DNA from: Roseburia rectibacter | GTDB lineage: Bacteria > Bacillota > Clostridia > Lachnospirales > Lachnospiraceae | Direction of reading: 5' to 3' | Length of the DNA stretch: 64,000 nt | Assembly: GCF_014287515.2 (NCBI RefSeq) | Contig: NZ_CP092473.1 | Location: 3,755,501-3,819,500, forward strand | Shown: in pieces, positions 1 through 7,687 of the stretch | Numbering within the stretch: position 1 is the stretch's first letter | Layout: each line of letters starts with the position of its first letter | Program-made: the position numbers and the translations under genes | The notes under the pieces: model-generated | Databases searched by the model: none | Told to the model about the DNA's origin: nothing | Seen by the model: the letters and a program-made list of their open reading frames with translations, nothing else

Positions 1-5
1 ACAGA

Positions 6-50
6 CAAGTCCGATATGTGGCAAGATGCTGCTATTGGGCTTGTTTTTTT
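6..50 (+). terminator. Intrinsic terminator of an upstream gene outside the window
   Basis: CAAGTCC at 6-12 pairs with GGGCTTG at 37-43 (one G-U pair), followed directly by a run of T. This fits a plus-strand rho-independent terminator of a gene left of the window. Confidence 0.5.
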
Positions 51-153
51 GCAAAATAATTTTGATTACATTATGTCCTGTGTTAAAATGGAATCAATAA
101 ATCGTTGTTTGTAAAGAAGTATAGTGCATTATGTAATATGAGGAGGTGTGTGT

Positions 154-393
154 ATGGTAGCAGATGAGAAGATAAAAAATTCTAATGAACTTGAATTTGC
201 TATATTCTGCATTGAAAATGTTGCGGCAAAGTTAGGGGTGGATGCGGAACGCGTTTATCAGGCATTTACCGAAAAGAGCGATATTCTTAACGGTTATATT
301 GTGCCAGAATATGAAATTTTGCATACGCAGAGCCGGGAATATATTGTAGATGACCTCCTTGATGTGATGGGAGAAAAGGGGGTGGAAGTATGA
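154..393 (+). CDS. DUF3791 family protein, first gene of DUF3791/DUF3990 module
   Basis: Small (79 aa) acidic, mostly helical protein of unknown function. The segment ELEFAIFCIENVAAKLG followed by a C-terminal HTQSREYIVDDL stretch is what I recognise as the DUF3791 family, which is commonly encoded next to DUF3990. I chose the ATG at 154 because AGGAGG lies 7 nt upstream; an in-frame GTG at 148 overlaps that ribosome-binding region. Its stop overlaps the next start in an ATGA arrangement, so translation is probably coupled. By position it could be an antitoxin or partner for the downstream ADP-ribosyltransferase-like protein; that role is inference. Confidence 0.7.
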   Translation: MVADEKIKNSNELEFAIFCIENVAAKLGVDAERVYQAFTEKSDILNGYIVPEYEILHTQSREYIVDDLLDVMGEKGVEV

Positions 394-860
394 TTCTTTA
401 CCATGGTTCTTTTTTAGGAATCGCACAGCCTGATTTGATTCATTCCCGTCATAACGTAGACTTTGGGAGAGGCTTTTATGTCACGCCGTTGTATGAACAG
501 GCTGTAAAATGGTGTGGAAAATTCAAACGCCGAGGAAAAGACGGTATTATTTCAAAATATGAATATGATGAGAGCCGAGAATCTGAACTGAAAGTTTTGA
601 AATTTGACTCCTATTCCGAGGAATGGCTTGATTTTATTCTGAATTGTCGTAGCGGAAAAGATATGACAGATTATGACCTTGTGCTTGGTGGTGTTGCTAA
701 TGATAAGGTATTTAATACTGTGGAATTGTTTTTTGACGGATTGATTGATAAAGCAGAGGCTATCAATCGGTTGAGATATGAAAAGCCGAATCTGCAAAGT
801 TGTTTTCGCACAGAAAAAGCACTATCTTTGCTACATTTTGAAGGGAGTGAAAGAGTATGA
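390..860 (+). CDS. DUF3990 family protein, putative ADP-ribosyltransferase-fold enzyme
   Basis: 156 aa. The N-terminus LYHGSFLGI followed by DFGRGFYVTP and then AVKWC resembles the conserved H-Y pattern of the ADP-ribosyltransferase superfamily, to which DUF3990 has been assigned. No signal peptide or membrane segment is visible, so it should act in the cytoplasm. Start ATG 390 overlaps the stop of the DUF3791 gene (ATGA), and its own stop overlaps the start of the next small gene in the same way, so three genes form one tightly coupled unit. A toxin, an effector or a regulatory modification enzyme are all possible. No substrate can be deduced, and the catalytic glutamate is not obvious by eye. 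Confidence 0.7.
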   Translation: MILYHGSFLGIAQPDLIHSRHNVDFGRGFYVTPLYEQAVKWCGKFKRRGKDGIISKYEYDESRESELKVLKFDSYSEEWLDFILNCRSGKDMTDYDLVLGGVANDKVFNTVELFFDGLIDKAEAINRLRYEKPNLQSCFRTEKALSLLHFEGSERV

Positions 861-1063
861 AGGCAAATCCGATTTTACTTCAGAAAAAATATAGTCGTGT
901 CATCGAGCGTTTTTCAAAACAGCAGGGTCTTTCATTAGATGAGGCATTGGCCTTTTTCTACAATTCTGAGGTTTATCAGCTGATGCGGGACGGCGTATCG
1001 GATATGCACTGCATGAGTGATGCATATTTAGCGGATGAATTAGAACAGGAATATAACAAATAA
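857..1063 (+). CDS. Small DUF3791-like protein, third gene of the module
   Basis: 68 aa, highly charged, predicted helical. The pattern LQKKYSRVIERFSKQQGLSLDEALAFFY resembles the DUF3791-like partner seen on the other side of DUF3990 genes in related clostridia; I am less sure of the family here than for the first gene. The ATG at 857 overlaps the DUF3990 stop (ATGA) and has a weak GGGAGTG site upstream. With proteins on both sides of an ADP-ribosyltransferase-like gene, it may be a second antitoxin or adaptor (inference). Confidence 0.6.
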   Translation: MKANPILLQKKYSRVIERFSKQQGLSLDEALAFFYNSEVYQLMRDGVSDMHCMSDAYLADELEQEYNK

Positions 1064-1132
1064 GCTTTCGGAATCTTGAGCTTCCTGATCAAATCCATCG
1101 GTCGGATGGACTTTGAACCTAAAGCGGAATAG
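1064..1132 (+). pseudogene. Orphan 22-codon frame, possible gene remnant
   Basis: Immediately after the stop at 1061-1063 an in-frame stretch reads AFGILSFLIKSIGRMDFEPK and then ends at a TAG. It has no ribosome-binding site or usable start, but protein-like composition, so it may be the 3' end of a deleted gene. The parent family is not recognised. Weak evidence. Confidence 0.2.
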
Positions 1133-1177
1133 CGTTTTACTGCTGAAATAAGGGACATAGAACCGAGGAGGAGTATT

Positions 1178-1696
1178 TTGAGAACATACGAGAATAAAGA
1201 TGAACTTAAGAACGAGATAAATAAAAGTTTTGCAAAGTACATTTCAGAATTCGATATTATTCCAGAATCATTAAAAGATAAGAGAGTTGAGGAAGTTGAC
1301 AGAACTCCGGCAGAAAATCTTGCTTATCAGGTTGGCTGGACAACGCTTGTTATTAAATGGGAATCTGATGAAAGAAAAGGTCTTCATGTCAAGACTCCTT
1401 CAGATAATTTTAAGTGGAATCAGCTTGGCGAATTATATCAATGGTTTACAGATACATATGCTCATCTTTCGCTTCAGGAGCTGAAAGACATGCTGAATGA
1501 GAATATTAATTCGATTTATGAAATCATTGACTCATTAAGCGATGAAGAGTTATTCGAGCCACATATGAGAAAGTGGGCCGATGAAGCAACCAAAACAGCG
1601 GTCTGGGAAGTATACAAGTTTATACATGTTAATACGGTTGCTCCGTTCGGAACTTTCAGAACTAAGATTAGGAAATGGAAAAAGATTGTACTATAA
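1178..1696 (+). CDS. ClbS/DfsB family four-helix protein
   Basis: 172 aa, soluble, helical. The N-terminal MRTYENKDELKNEINKSFAK, the AYQVGWTTLVIKWE helix and the C-terminal VWEVYKFIHVNTVAPFGTFR segment match the ClbS/DfsB (DUF1706-type, DinB-like) fold. ClbS from colibactin producers is a cyclopropane hydrolase giving self-protection; distant homologs such as this one have no proven substrate. The start is a TTG at 1178 with GAGGAGGAG just upstream. It stands alone, with no colibactin-like genes nearby. Confidence 0.75.
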   Translation: MRTYENKDELKNEINKSFAKYISEFDIIPESLKDKRVEEVDRTPAENLAYQVGWTTLVIKWESDERKGLHVKTPSDNFKWNQLGELYQWFTDTYAHLSLQELKDMLNENINSIYEIIDSLSDEELFEPHMRKWADEATKTAVWEVYKFIHVNTVAPFGTFRTKIRKWKKIVL

Positions 1697-1809
1697 AAAT
1701 CTGAATTGACCGAGCTCTTTAGAGCGAGGGATACTTCTTGTCCGAAGGGCAAGAAGATGGAACAGAGAAAGAGTTTAACAACTCGGTATTTACGAAAGAG
1801 GTACAGAAC

Positions 1810-2190
1810 ATGAAGAAAATCAATTTAGTAGTTTTGCCAGCTATAACAATAGCGTTAGAAATATTGCCGCTGGGGGCAGTTTGTACTTTTGCTCCATCTC
1901 CGACAGAAAGAGTAAAAGAAACATTCTCATACTTTAGTCCAATACCGTTTGGCTATGCAAATTTTGCTCCACTTATTACAGCCGTACTTACTGTTGTTAT
2001 CTTGTTGCTGTCGTTGATTTCATTAAAGAAAAATGGAGTTTTCAATTCTATGTTTGTTCTTTCAATTATTACAACAGTTATTTCTCTTTTGCCGTTGGTG
2101 TATGGATTGAGTTATTTCACCTTTGTGGGAGCCTTGATAACGATGGCACTTGTAACCGAATGCATTTTGGTTAAGACGCAACAGAAGTAA
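1810..2190 (+). CDS. Small integral membrane protein, unknown function
   Basis: 126 aa with four apparent membrane helices (about residues 8-28, 48-70, 78-98, 102-121) and the loop FAPSPTERVKETFSYFSP between helices 1 and 2. The ATG at 1810 is preferred over upstream in-frame codons because AGAGGT lies 7 nt before it and the protein then opens with a hydrophobic helix (MKKINLVVLPAITIALEIL). Related short membrane proteins occur in clostridia, but I do not recognise a named function. It stands apart from its neighbours and is not clearly in an operon. Confidence 0.6.
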   Translation: MKKINLVVLPAITIALEILPLGAVCTFAPSPTERVKETFSYFSPIPFGYANFAPLITAVLTVVILLLSLISLKKNGVFNSMFVLSIITTVISLLPLVYGLSYFTFVGALITMALVTECILVKTQQK

Positions 2191-2316
2191 AGTAAAGCGA
2201 CAACTTCATGTTTGACGAACTGGTAATATACAAAAAATAATATTAGAGTAGAATAGGCTCATAGATATGCTATAATAAAACTAATTAGCGGGACGGGTTT
2301 TGTTGGGAGGGATATT

Positions 2317-2646
2317 ATGATGGGAAATATTATAGGGTTTGTTATATGGGCGATTGGTGGCGTTATTATCATTGGGCTTGGAATAAGCGCATATTTTTCA
2401 AGAAAAGTGGTTGGCTTTTGGGCAAACATAAAACCTATATCTATAAATGATATCGCGGGTTACAATCGTGCTGTTGGTAAGTTGTTTGTTATTTATGGAG
2501 TGATTTTGATTGCATTGGGATTGCCGCTGCTTTCAGGACAGAATTCTCCGTTTATTTTACTGTCAGTATTGGGTGTAATGATAGAAACAATAGTAATCAT
2601 GGCGGTTTATAGTTTGTGCATTGAAAGGAAGTATAAAGAACAATAG
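2317..2646 (+). CDS. Small three-helix membrane protein, DUF3784-like
   Basis: 109 aa with three membrane helices (about 5-27, 54-72, 78-101) and a conserved-looking cytoplasmic loop GFWANIKPISINDIAGYNRAVGK. Architecture and motif resemble DUF3784-type small membrane proteins; family assignment is tentative. GGGAGGG lies about 6 nt upstream of the ATG at 2317. A plausible promoter lies in the preceding intergenic stretch (TATAAT near 2271-2276). Confidence 0.55.
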   Translation: MMGNIIGFVIWAIGGVIIIGLGISAYFSRKVVGFWANIKPISINDIAGYNRAVGKLFVIYGVILIALGLPLLSGQNSPFILLSVLGVMIETIVIMAVYSLCIERKYKEQ

Positions 2647-2700
2647 AAAACTTCCAGTTTATTAGGATGATAAATTTTATTTTGAATAGGACAGGTGTTT

Positions 2701-3351
2701 ATGAAAAAAAGCGCGAGCGCAGTTTCTGTTATTGGAGGAGCCGATGGACCGACCTCCATTTTTTTTAAGAAAAATGCAAAACTTACTCTAAAACAGAAAA
2801 TTCAAAGAGCAAAAAATAAAATTAAGCGGTTCTATGTGGATAAAACCCTTTCATGTGAAGGTCATAGTTTGGATGAAGTAATAGAGTATATCGTAAATAG
2901 ATATGGGTTTGCTGAAGTCGATAAGGATGCTGAAGAATTTCCAGAAGAATATCAGCAGATGAGAGCCTCTTTTATCATTCAATATGCTCCAGAATTATTA
3001 GGAGAATCTACTGCCTGTCCTAAATTAAAGAGCGAATCGCCAAAAGATGTGGAGGCTTATATCAGGCAAAGCGAGGATCGAATGCAGAGGGCAATGGAAA
3101 TCCCTTCGACAGAATTTGATATTGACTTTCATAAATTCAAAAAAGCATTTGATGATATCAATGATACCATGTATATTGTTATCGAAAAAAAATATGCATA
3201 TATTGGCGGTGGGGCTGGTGGAAATAAAAAGGTGGTTAAAAACTTTCAGAGTATCTATAAAGATATATACAGATATTACGGTGTCACAAAAGAGGATAAA
3301 GTAAGCAAATCGGAACGATATAAGGATGTGGTTCGAACCTTGAGTCAGTAA
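2701..3351 (+). CDS. Hypothetical protein with N-terminal IGGADGPTS leader motif
   Basis: 216 aa. Residues about 8-20 read VSVIGGADGPTSIFF, a near-exact copy of the conserved motif of the beta subunit of sodium-pumping decarboxylases (OadB/MmdB). The rest is hydrophilic, lysine-rich and unrelated to that 10-helix membrane protein. Such short proteins are often mis-annotated as decarboxylase beta subunits because of this motif. The remainder contains a helical region (about 40-145) and a short glycine-rich turn YIGGGAGGNKK near 175. The start ATG 2701 is chosen because AGGT sits just upstream; an in-frame GTG at 2695 overlaps that site. Function unknown. Confidence 0.65.
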   Translation: MKKSASAVSVIGGADGPTSIFFKKNAKLTLKQKIQRAKNKIKRFYVDKTLSCEGHSLDEVIEYIVNRYGFAEVDKDAEEFPEEYQQMRASFIIQYAPELLGESTACPKLKSESPKDVEAYIRQSEDRMQRAMEIPSTEFDIDFHKFKKAFDDINDTMYIVIEKKYAYIGGGAGGNKKVVKNFQSIYKDIYRYYGVTKEDKVSKSERYKDVVRTLSQ

Positions 3352-3396
3352 TACAGTTTTGCAATCATTCAAGATATAGAAAAAATCTATAAAAAA

Positions 3397-3441
3397 GGAG
3401 CTGAGACACTGCTGATTTTAATCAGATAGTGCGACAGCCCC
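3397..3441 (+). repeat. Terminator-like hairpin repeat, copy 1 of 3
   Basis: AGGAGCTGAGACACT and AGTGCGACAGCCCC form a stem whose loop contains a second small stem (CTGATT/AATCAG). Two related copies lie at 23788-23822 and 31949-31988. The shared pattern is GRGCTG-n-CACT ... AGTGC-n-CAGCCCC. This copy abuts the left end of the IS256-like element. Confidence 0.5.
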
Positions 3442-3655
3442 GAGACCGTTTCAAGTTTTGTGTAAACGCTAAAAACTGATATAAGATTTGTGAATAGTTA
3501 CAAATGGGCAGAGCCGATTTTCCGGATTCTGCCCATATCTGCATTATACAGGAGTTTTTGGGCTGTCTTTTCTTCTTGCCATAAAAATAACCTCCAAACT
3601 GAGTAATTTTATCTTACATCAGTTTGGAGGTTTACACAAACTTTGGGATGCTCCC
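3442..3655. mobile_element. IS256-like miniature element (MITE or deletion derivative)
   Basis: The 26-bp ends are imperfect inverted repeats (about 19 of 26 matches) that share GTTTACACAAA / TTTGTGTAAAC at their inner part, a form typical of IS256-family ends. Only 214 bp lie between the outer ends and no full transposase is present. Inside, on the minus strand, is a short MARRKDSPKTPV frame that looks like a transposase start followed by a stop. A perfect 14-bp inverted repeat at 3589-3602 and 3619-3632 precedes this frame. Target-site duplication was not identified with confidence. Confidence 0.55.
3544..3582 (-). pseudogene. Transposase start remnant with ribosome-binding site in a hairpin
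   Basis: ATG at 3582 starts a 12-codon frame (MARRKDSPKTPV) ended by TAA. Its Shine-Dalgarno sequence TTTGGAGG lies in the 3' arm of the perfect 14-bp stem at 3589-3632. In intact insertion sequences such a stem hides the ribosome-binding site from read-through transcripts. The frame is too short to be functional. Confidence 0.4.
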
Positions 3656-3738
3656 TTTTTAGGTATTAGAATCCGGGAACGAACCATTTTTAAGGCAGCT
3701 TAGAATCCAGAAACATCTGGCACCGCCTGGGCTCTTCT

Positions 3739-4209
3739 TTACTTCTTCATTACACGCATCAGGTTCACCATCTCGATCGCACCCACAGCGCATTCATATC
3801 CCTTATTTCCCGCCTTGCTTCCGGCACGCTCGATTGCCTGTTCAATATTATCTGTCGTGAGAACGCCAAACATAACCGGAATTTTGCTCTGTAAGGAAAC
3901 GCTTGCAATCCCTTTGGAAACTTCATTGCACACATAATCATAATGGCTCGTTGCCCCGCGTATCACTGCCCCAAGGCAGATCACTGCATCATACTTTCCA
4001 CTTGCCGCCATCTTCTCTGCGATCACCGGTATCTCAAACGCTCCCGGCACCCATGCCAGATCAATCTGCTCCTCCGGTACATCATGACGCTTCAACCCGT
4101 CAAGTGCACCCCCGATCAGTCTTGACACGATAAATTCATTAAACCTCGCTGCCACGATCCCAATCTTAATATCCTCTGCTCCTGTTAATTTTCCTTCTAA
4201 AACGTTCAT
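3739..4209 (-). CDS. ribH: 6,7-dimethyl-8-ribityllumazine synthase
   Basis: 156 aa, full length for the family. It condenses 5-amino-6-ribitylamino-uracil with 3,4-dihydroxy-2-butanone 4-phosphate, the penultimate riboflavin step, as a hollow icosahedral or pentameric enzyme. Diagnostic segments are [15 protein letters not shown], the VPGAFEIPV loop, [16 protein letters not shown] (with the catalytic histidine) and FGVLTTDN. It is the last gene of the four-gene minus-strand riboflavin operon, 71 bp after ribBA, under the FMN riboswitch at 7527-7637. A GGAGATAAAAAA site precedes the ATG at 4209. Confidence 0.97.
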   Translation of the reverse strand: MNVLEGKLTGAEDIKIGIVAARFNEFIVSRLIGGALDGLKRHDVPEEQIDLAWVPGAFEIPVIAEKMAASGKYDAVICLGAVIRGATSHYDYVCNEVSKGIASVSLQSKIPVMFGVLTTDNIEQAIERAGSKAGNKGYECAVGAIEMVNLMRVMKK

Positions 4210-4280
4210 TTTTTTATCTCCTTTTTTATAATGTTGATGTCAGGTTGACACCATAGATACTTAATATTATATTTATCCTC

Positions 4281-5483
4281 TTATTCAAAACGAAGCATAT
4301 GCCCCATCTTTTCCTGTTTCGTCCGCAGATAAAACAGATCATACGGTGTCGCCTTCATCTGGATCGGCACGCGCTCTTTGATCTCCATGCCATAATCTTT
4401 CAGTTGGTAAACTTTATCCGGGTTATTGGTCAGAAGCCGCAGCGTTTTTACACCGAGATCTTTTAAAATCTGTGCTCCGATGTAATACTCCCGCTCATCC
4501 CCCGCAAAACCGAGCGCAAGGTTCGCCTCTAACGTATCCATTCCTTCCTCCTGCAATGTATAGGCGCGCAGCTTGTTCAGTAATCCGATGCCTCTTCCCT
4601 CCTGCCGCATATAAAGCAGGATTCCGCGGCCTTCTTTTTCGATCTGTTCCATTGCCGCAGCAAGCTGTTCCCCGCAGTCACACCTCAGAGATCCGAATAC
4701 ATCTCCCGTCAGGCACTCGGAGTGTACACGGCACAGCACATCCTCTCCGTCTCCGATCTCACCTTTTACCAGCGCAACATGATGTTCCCCGTTTAAAATA
4801 TTCTGATAACCATACGCTTTAAATTCTCCATATTTTGTCGGGAGTTTTGCGACTGCTGCGCACTCTACCAGTTTCTCATGTTTTTTGCGGTACTCCTGAA
4901 TTGCCGCGATCGTGATAAAACAGATATTCCATTTTTCTGCCAGTTCCATAAGTTCTGTTGTACGCATCATTGTTCCGTCCTCACGCATAATCTCACAGCA
5001 TAAACCACACTCTTTTAATCCGGCAAGACGCATCAGGTCAACGGTTGCTTCTGTATGACCGTTACGTTCTAACACACCATTCTTTTTTGCAAGCAGTGGA
5101 AACATGTGTCCCGGTCTGCGAAAATCTTCCGGTTTTGCATCCTCACTGATGCAATGCCTTGCCGTCATACCGCGTTCCTCCGCCGATATTCCAGTCGTTG
5201 TGCCGACATAATCGATCGATACGGTAAATGCGGTCTCATGGTTATCCGTATTGTCTGCCACCATCTGCGGGAGTCTTAATTTTTCACAGATCTCCTTTGA
5301 CATCGGCATGCAGATCAGTCCTTTTCCATGTGTTGCCATAAAATTCAGATTTTCTGTCGTTGCAAACTCTGCCGCGCAGATAAAATCCCCTTCATTCTCA
5401 CGATCTTCATCATCTGTCACAAGAATGATCTTTCCTTTTTTCAATTCTTCTAATGCCTGTTCCACTGTATCAAATTCTCTCAT
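4281..5483 (-). CDS. ribBA: Bifunctional DHBP synthase / GTP cyclohydrolase II
   Basis: 400 aa two-domain cytoplasmic enzyme supplying both precursors of the riboflavin pathway. Residues 1-200 are 3,4-dihydroxy-2-butanone 4-phosphate synthase ([11 protein letters not shown] loop, RPGHMFPL and [13 protein letters not shown]). Residues about 205-400 are GTP cyclohydrolase II, with the zinc site [18 protein letters not shown] and the [18 protein letters not shown] motif. Both catalytic sites look intact. It is the third gene of the operon, 50 bp downstream of ribE. Confidence 0.97.
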   Translation of the reverse strand: MREFDTVEQALEELKKGKIILVTDDEDRENEGDFICAAEFATTENLNFMATHGKGLICMPMSKEICEKLRLPQMVADNTDNHETAFTVSIDYVGTTTGISAEERGMTARHCISEDAKPEDFRRPGHMFPLLAKKNGVLERNGHTEATVDLMRLAGLKECGLCCEIMREDGTMMRTTELMELAEKWNICFITIAAIQEYRKKHEKLVECAAVAKLPTKYGEFKAYGYQNILNGEHHVALVKGEIGDGEDVLCRVHSECLTGDVFGSLRCDCGEQLAAAMEQIEKEGRGILLYMRQEGRGIGLLNKLRAYTLQEEGMDTLEANLALGFAGDEREYYIGAQILKDLGVKTLRLLTNNPDKVYQLKDYGMEIKERVPIQMKATPYDLFYLRTKQEKMGHMLRFE

Positions 5484-5533
5484 TATACTTCTCCCTTTCT
5501 ATACAAGAACTTTCACTTGATTTTTCTGAGTTT

Positions 5534-6181
5534 TCAAAATCCATTAGAAAATAAAAACTCCTTCGTGATCTTACTCTCCGTTATTTTTTCTTCCTTCCAG
5601 TTCAAAAAATGTTCTATATACTTCCCGATACAGTCATTTTCCAGATTTACCTTATCCCCCGCCTTTTTGTGAGCCAAAACCGTACACTGCGCCGTATGTG
5701 GGATAACAGACACCATAAAAGTGGTCTGTGTCGTTTCTGCAATGGTAAGGCTGATCCCATCCACTGCGACAGAACCCTTTTCAACAATGTAGTGCATGAT
5801 CTTCTCAGGCGCTTTAATGGAATAATAAATCGCGATCTCATCTGATATGACTTCACAGATCGTTCCGGTTCCGTCAATATGTCCTGTCACGATGTGACCG
5901 CCAAATCTGCCGTTCGCCGCCATCGCGCGCTCCAGATTCACCGGGCTGCCTGACGCTGCTTCTCCAATCGATGACCTCCGCAGCGTTTCGTGCATCACAT
6001 CGGCGGTAAAATAGTTTTTTCCAAAAGATGTCACGGTAAGACAGATTCCGTTGACGGCAATGCTGTCACCAATTTTGATATCCTCCAATACTTTTTCTGC
6101 CTCTATTTTCAGTCTGGCAGAATTGCCTTTCCGGTCCGCTGTTATGATTCTTCCGACCTCTTCCACAATTCCTGTAAACAA
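5534..6181 (-). CDS. ribE: Riboflavin synthase, alpha chain
   Basis: 215 aa. It dismutates two molecules of 6,7-dimethyl-8-ribityllumazine into riboflavin. It has the typical duplicated lumazine-binding fold: N-terminal MFTGIVEEVGRI, first-repeat NGICLTVTSF, GGHIVTGHIDG and second-repeat VDGISLTIAET. The length is slightly above the usual 200-210 because of a C-terminal tail. Second gene of the operon, 59 bp after ribD. Confidence 0.96.
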   Translation of the reverse strand: MFTGIVEEVGRIITADRKGNSARLKIEAEKVLEDIKIGDSIAVNGICLTVTSFGKNYFTADVMHETLRRSSIGEAASGSPVNLERAMAANGRFGGHIVTGHIDGTGTICEVISDEIAIYYSIKAPEKIMHYIVEKGSVAVDGISLTIAETTQTTFMVSVIPHTAQCTVLAHKKAGDKVNLENDCIGKYIEHFLNWKEEKITESKITKEFLFSNGF

Positions 6182-6240
6182 ATTTCCTCCCCTCCCTGCC
6201 TTTTTACAGTATGTTCAAACCTTATGTATCTATTTCCCTC

Positions 6241-7341
6241 TCATTTATTTTTCAGCTCCCCGGTGATCAGAATGTCCTCCCCCACCTGCTGTATCCTCTG
6301 ATTGACCAGATGGTACGCATCATCGGGATGATCCACGCCCATTCCTGCAACCGGACTTTTGGCATCTGCACCGCCAAACAGTTTCGGTGCCACATACGCA
6401 TACACCTCATTGACGATTCCGGCTTCTAACGCCGACCAGTTCAGCATGGCACCGCCCTCAAGTAATACACTCTCGATCCCGTCTGCTCCAAGCTGCCGCA
6501 TCAGTTCTTTTAAATCTACTTTTCCATCCGCACGCTCTGTCACTATGATCCGGCATGCATATTTCTGATATTCCCTGATCCTTGCTTCATCTTGGCAGCA
6601 GGTTGCAATGATGGTCTTCTGCTCCTCTGCGGTCTGCACGATACGGCTCTTAAGCGGTATCCGCAGTGTCGTATCACAAACGATCCTGACCGGGTCTTTT
6701 GTCTGCGGCAGACGGCAGTTTAACATTGGATCATCCGCGATTACCGTGCCTGCCCCAACCATGATTCCGGTCATTTCATGCCGCATGCGGTGTACCTGTT
6801 CTCTTGCCGCCTCTCCGGTGATCCATTGCGATTTTCCAGATGCCGATGCGATTTTTCCATCCAGTGTCATCGCATATTTCATCCGCACATAGGGCAGTTT
6901 TGTCTGGATATAATGAAAAAATACCCGATTTTGGTACTCACATTCCTCCTGTAAAACTCCTTCCGTCAACAGGATGCCTTGCTCCCTTAACTGCCGGATT
7001 CCTCCTCCCGCCACAAGTGGATTAATATCTTTCGCCCCGACAAACACATGGCTGATGCCAGCTTCTATGATCGCCTGTGTACATGGAGGCGTTTTCCCGT
7101 AATGACAGCACGGTTCTAATGTCACATAAAGGTCTGCTCCCGCCGGATCTTCTCCCCTGCTCCTGCAATCCGCCAGCGCTTCCCTCTCTGCGTGAAGTCC
7201 GCCAAATTTTTTATGATAGCCTTCCCCGATGATCCTGTCCCCTTTTACAAGAACCGCACCAACCACCGGATTTGTCTTTGTCCATCCTCTGCCGAGTTCT
7301 GCAAGTTCCATTGCACGGCGCATATATCTTTCCTGTTGCAT
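6241..7341 (-). CDS. ribD: Bifunctional riboflavin deaminase / reductase
   Basis: 366 aa. The N-terminal cytidine-deaminase-like domain has the zinc-site motifs LHAEREAL and PCCHYGKTPPC. The C-terminal reductase domain (about 150-366) begins LPYVRMKYAMTLDGKIA and contains the VLLEGGAMLN motif. It performs the second and third steps from GTP. The open frame extends upstream to 7407, but I place the start at ATG 7341 (MQQERYMRRAMELA) because AAAGGGGAA lies in front of it and this matches family N-termini. First gene of the operon, directly after the riboswitch terminator. Confidence 0.95.
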   Translation of the reverse strand: MQQERYMRRAMELAELGRGWTKTNPVVGAVLVKGDRIIGEGYHKKFGGLHAEREALADCRSRGEDPAGADLYVTLEPCCHYGKTPPCTQAIIEAGISHVFVGAKDINPLVAGGGIRQLREQGILLTEGVLQEECEYQNRVFFHYIQTKLPYVRMKYAMTLDGKIASASGKSQWITGEAAREQVHRMRHEMTGIMVGAGTVIADDPMLNCRLPQTKDPVRIVCDTTLRIPLKSRIVQTAEEQKTIIATCCQDEARIREYQKYACRIIVTERADGKVDLKELMRQLGADGIESVLLEGGAMLNWSALEAGIVNEVYAYVAPKLFGGADAKSPVAGMGVDHPDDAYHLVNQRIQQVGEDILITGELKNK

Positions 7342-7436
7342 GAATACATTCCCCTTTCTGCAAGACAGAATCTGCAATCTTTGTTGATTCATGACGATAG
7401 AATACACGCTCTGCGAAATTCTATTGTCACAAACAA

Positions 7437-7466
7437 AAAGGCTCTGAAATAAAACTATTCCAGAGC
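7437..7466 (-). terminator. Riboswitch-controlled terminator before ribD
   Basis: On the minus strand GGCTCTG and CAGAGCC form a stem around an AT-rich loop, followed by five T. It lies between the FMN aptamer and ribD, so FMN binding should favour its formation (premature termination). Confidence 0.85.
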
Positions 7467-7526
7467 CTTGTATGCATTCTTACCGATCGTTTAAAACGAT
7501 CCTTTCAATCCTGCTTATCCATATCT

Positions 7527-7637
7527 TCTTTCATCCAGACTATACTGTCGGCTTCGGAGTTACACCGAATCATGCCTTGCGGCTCGTGGGCTATACCACC
7601 GGTAGGGAATCTCACCCTGCCCTGAAGATCATATTCT
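7527..7637 (-). promoter_or_regulatory. FMN riboswitch (RFN element)
   Basis: Minus strand carries the RFN signature: GATCTTCAGGGCAGGGTG, then ATTCCCTACCGGTGGT, CCGCAAGGCATGATTCGG and, at the 3' side, a closing GTCTGGATGAAAGAAGAT. P1 pairs ATATGATCTTC with GAAGATAT. It controls ribD-ribE-ribBA-ribH in cis through the adjacent terminator. Confidence 0.95.
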
Positions 7638-7687
7638 GTTTTTATGTGTCCGAGTATAACACTCTTTCTTAAAATGTCAATACTTTT

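Noticed and set aside
2701..3351. Annotation as sodium-pumping decarboxylase beta subunit
   Set aside because: Only the short IGGADGPTS motif matches; the rest is hydrophilic and lacks the membrane helices.
7341..7407. Longer ribD start
   Set aside because: The extra residues match no family N-terminus, and AAAGGGGAA sits before the ATG at 7341.
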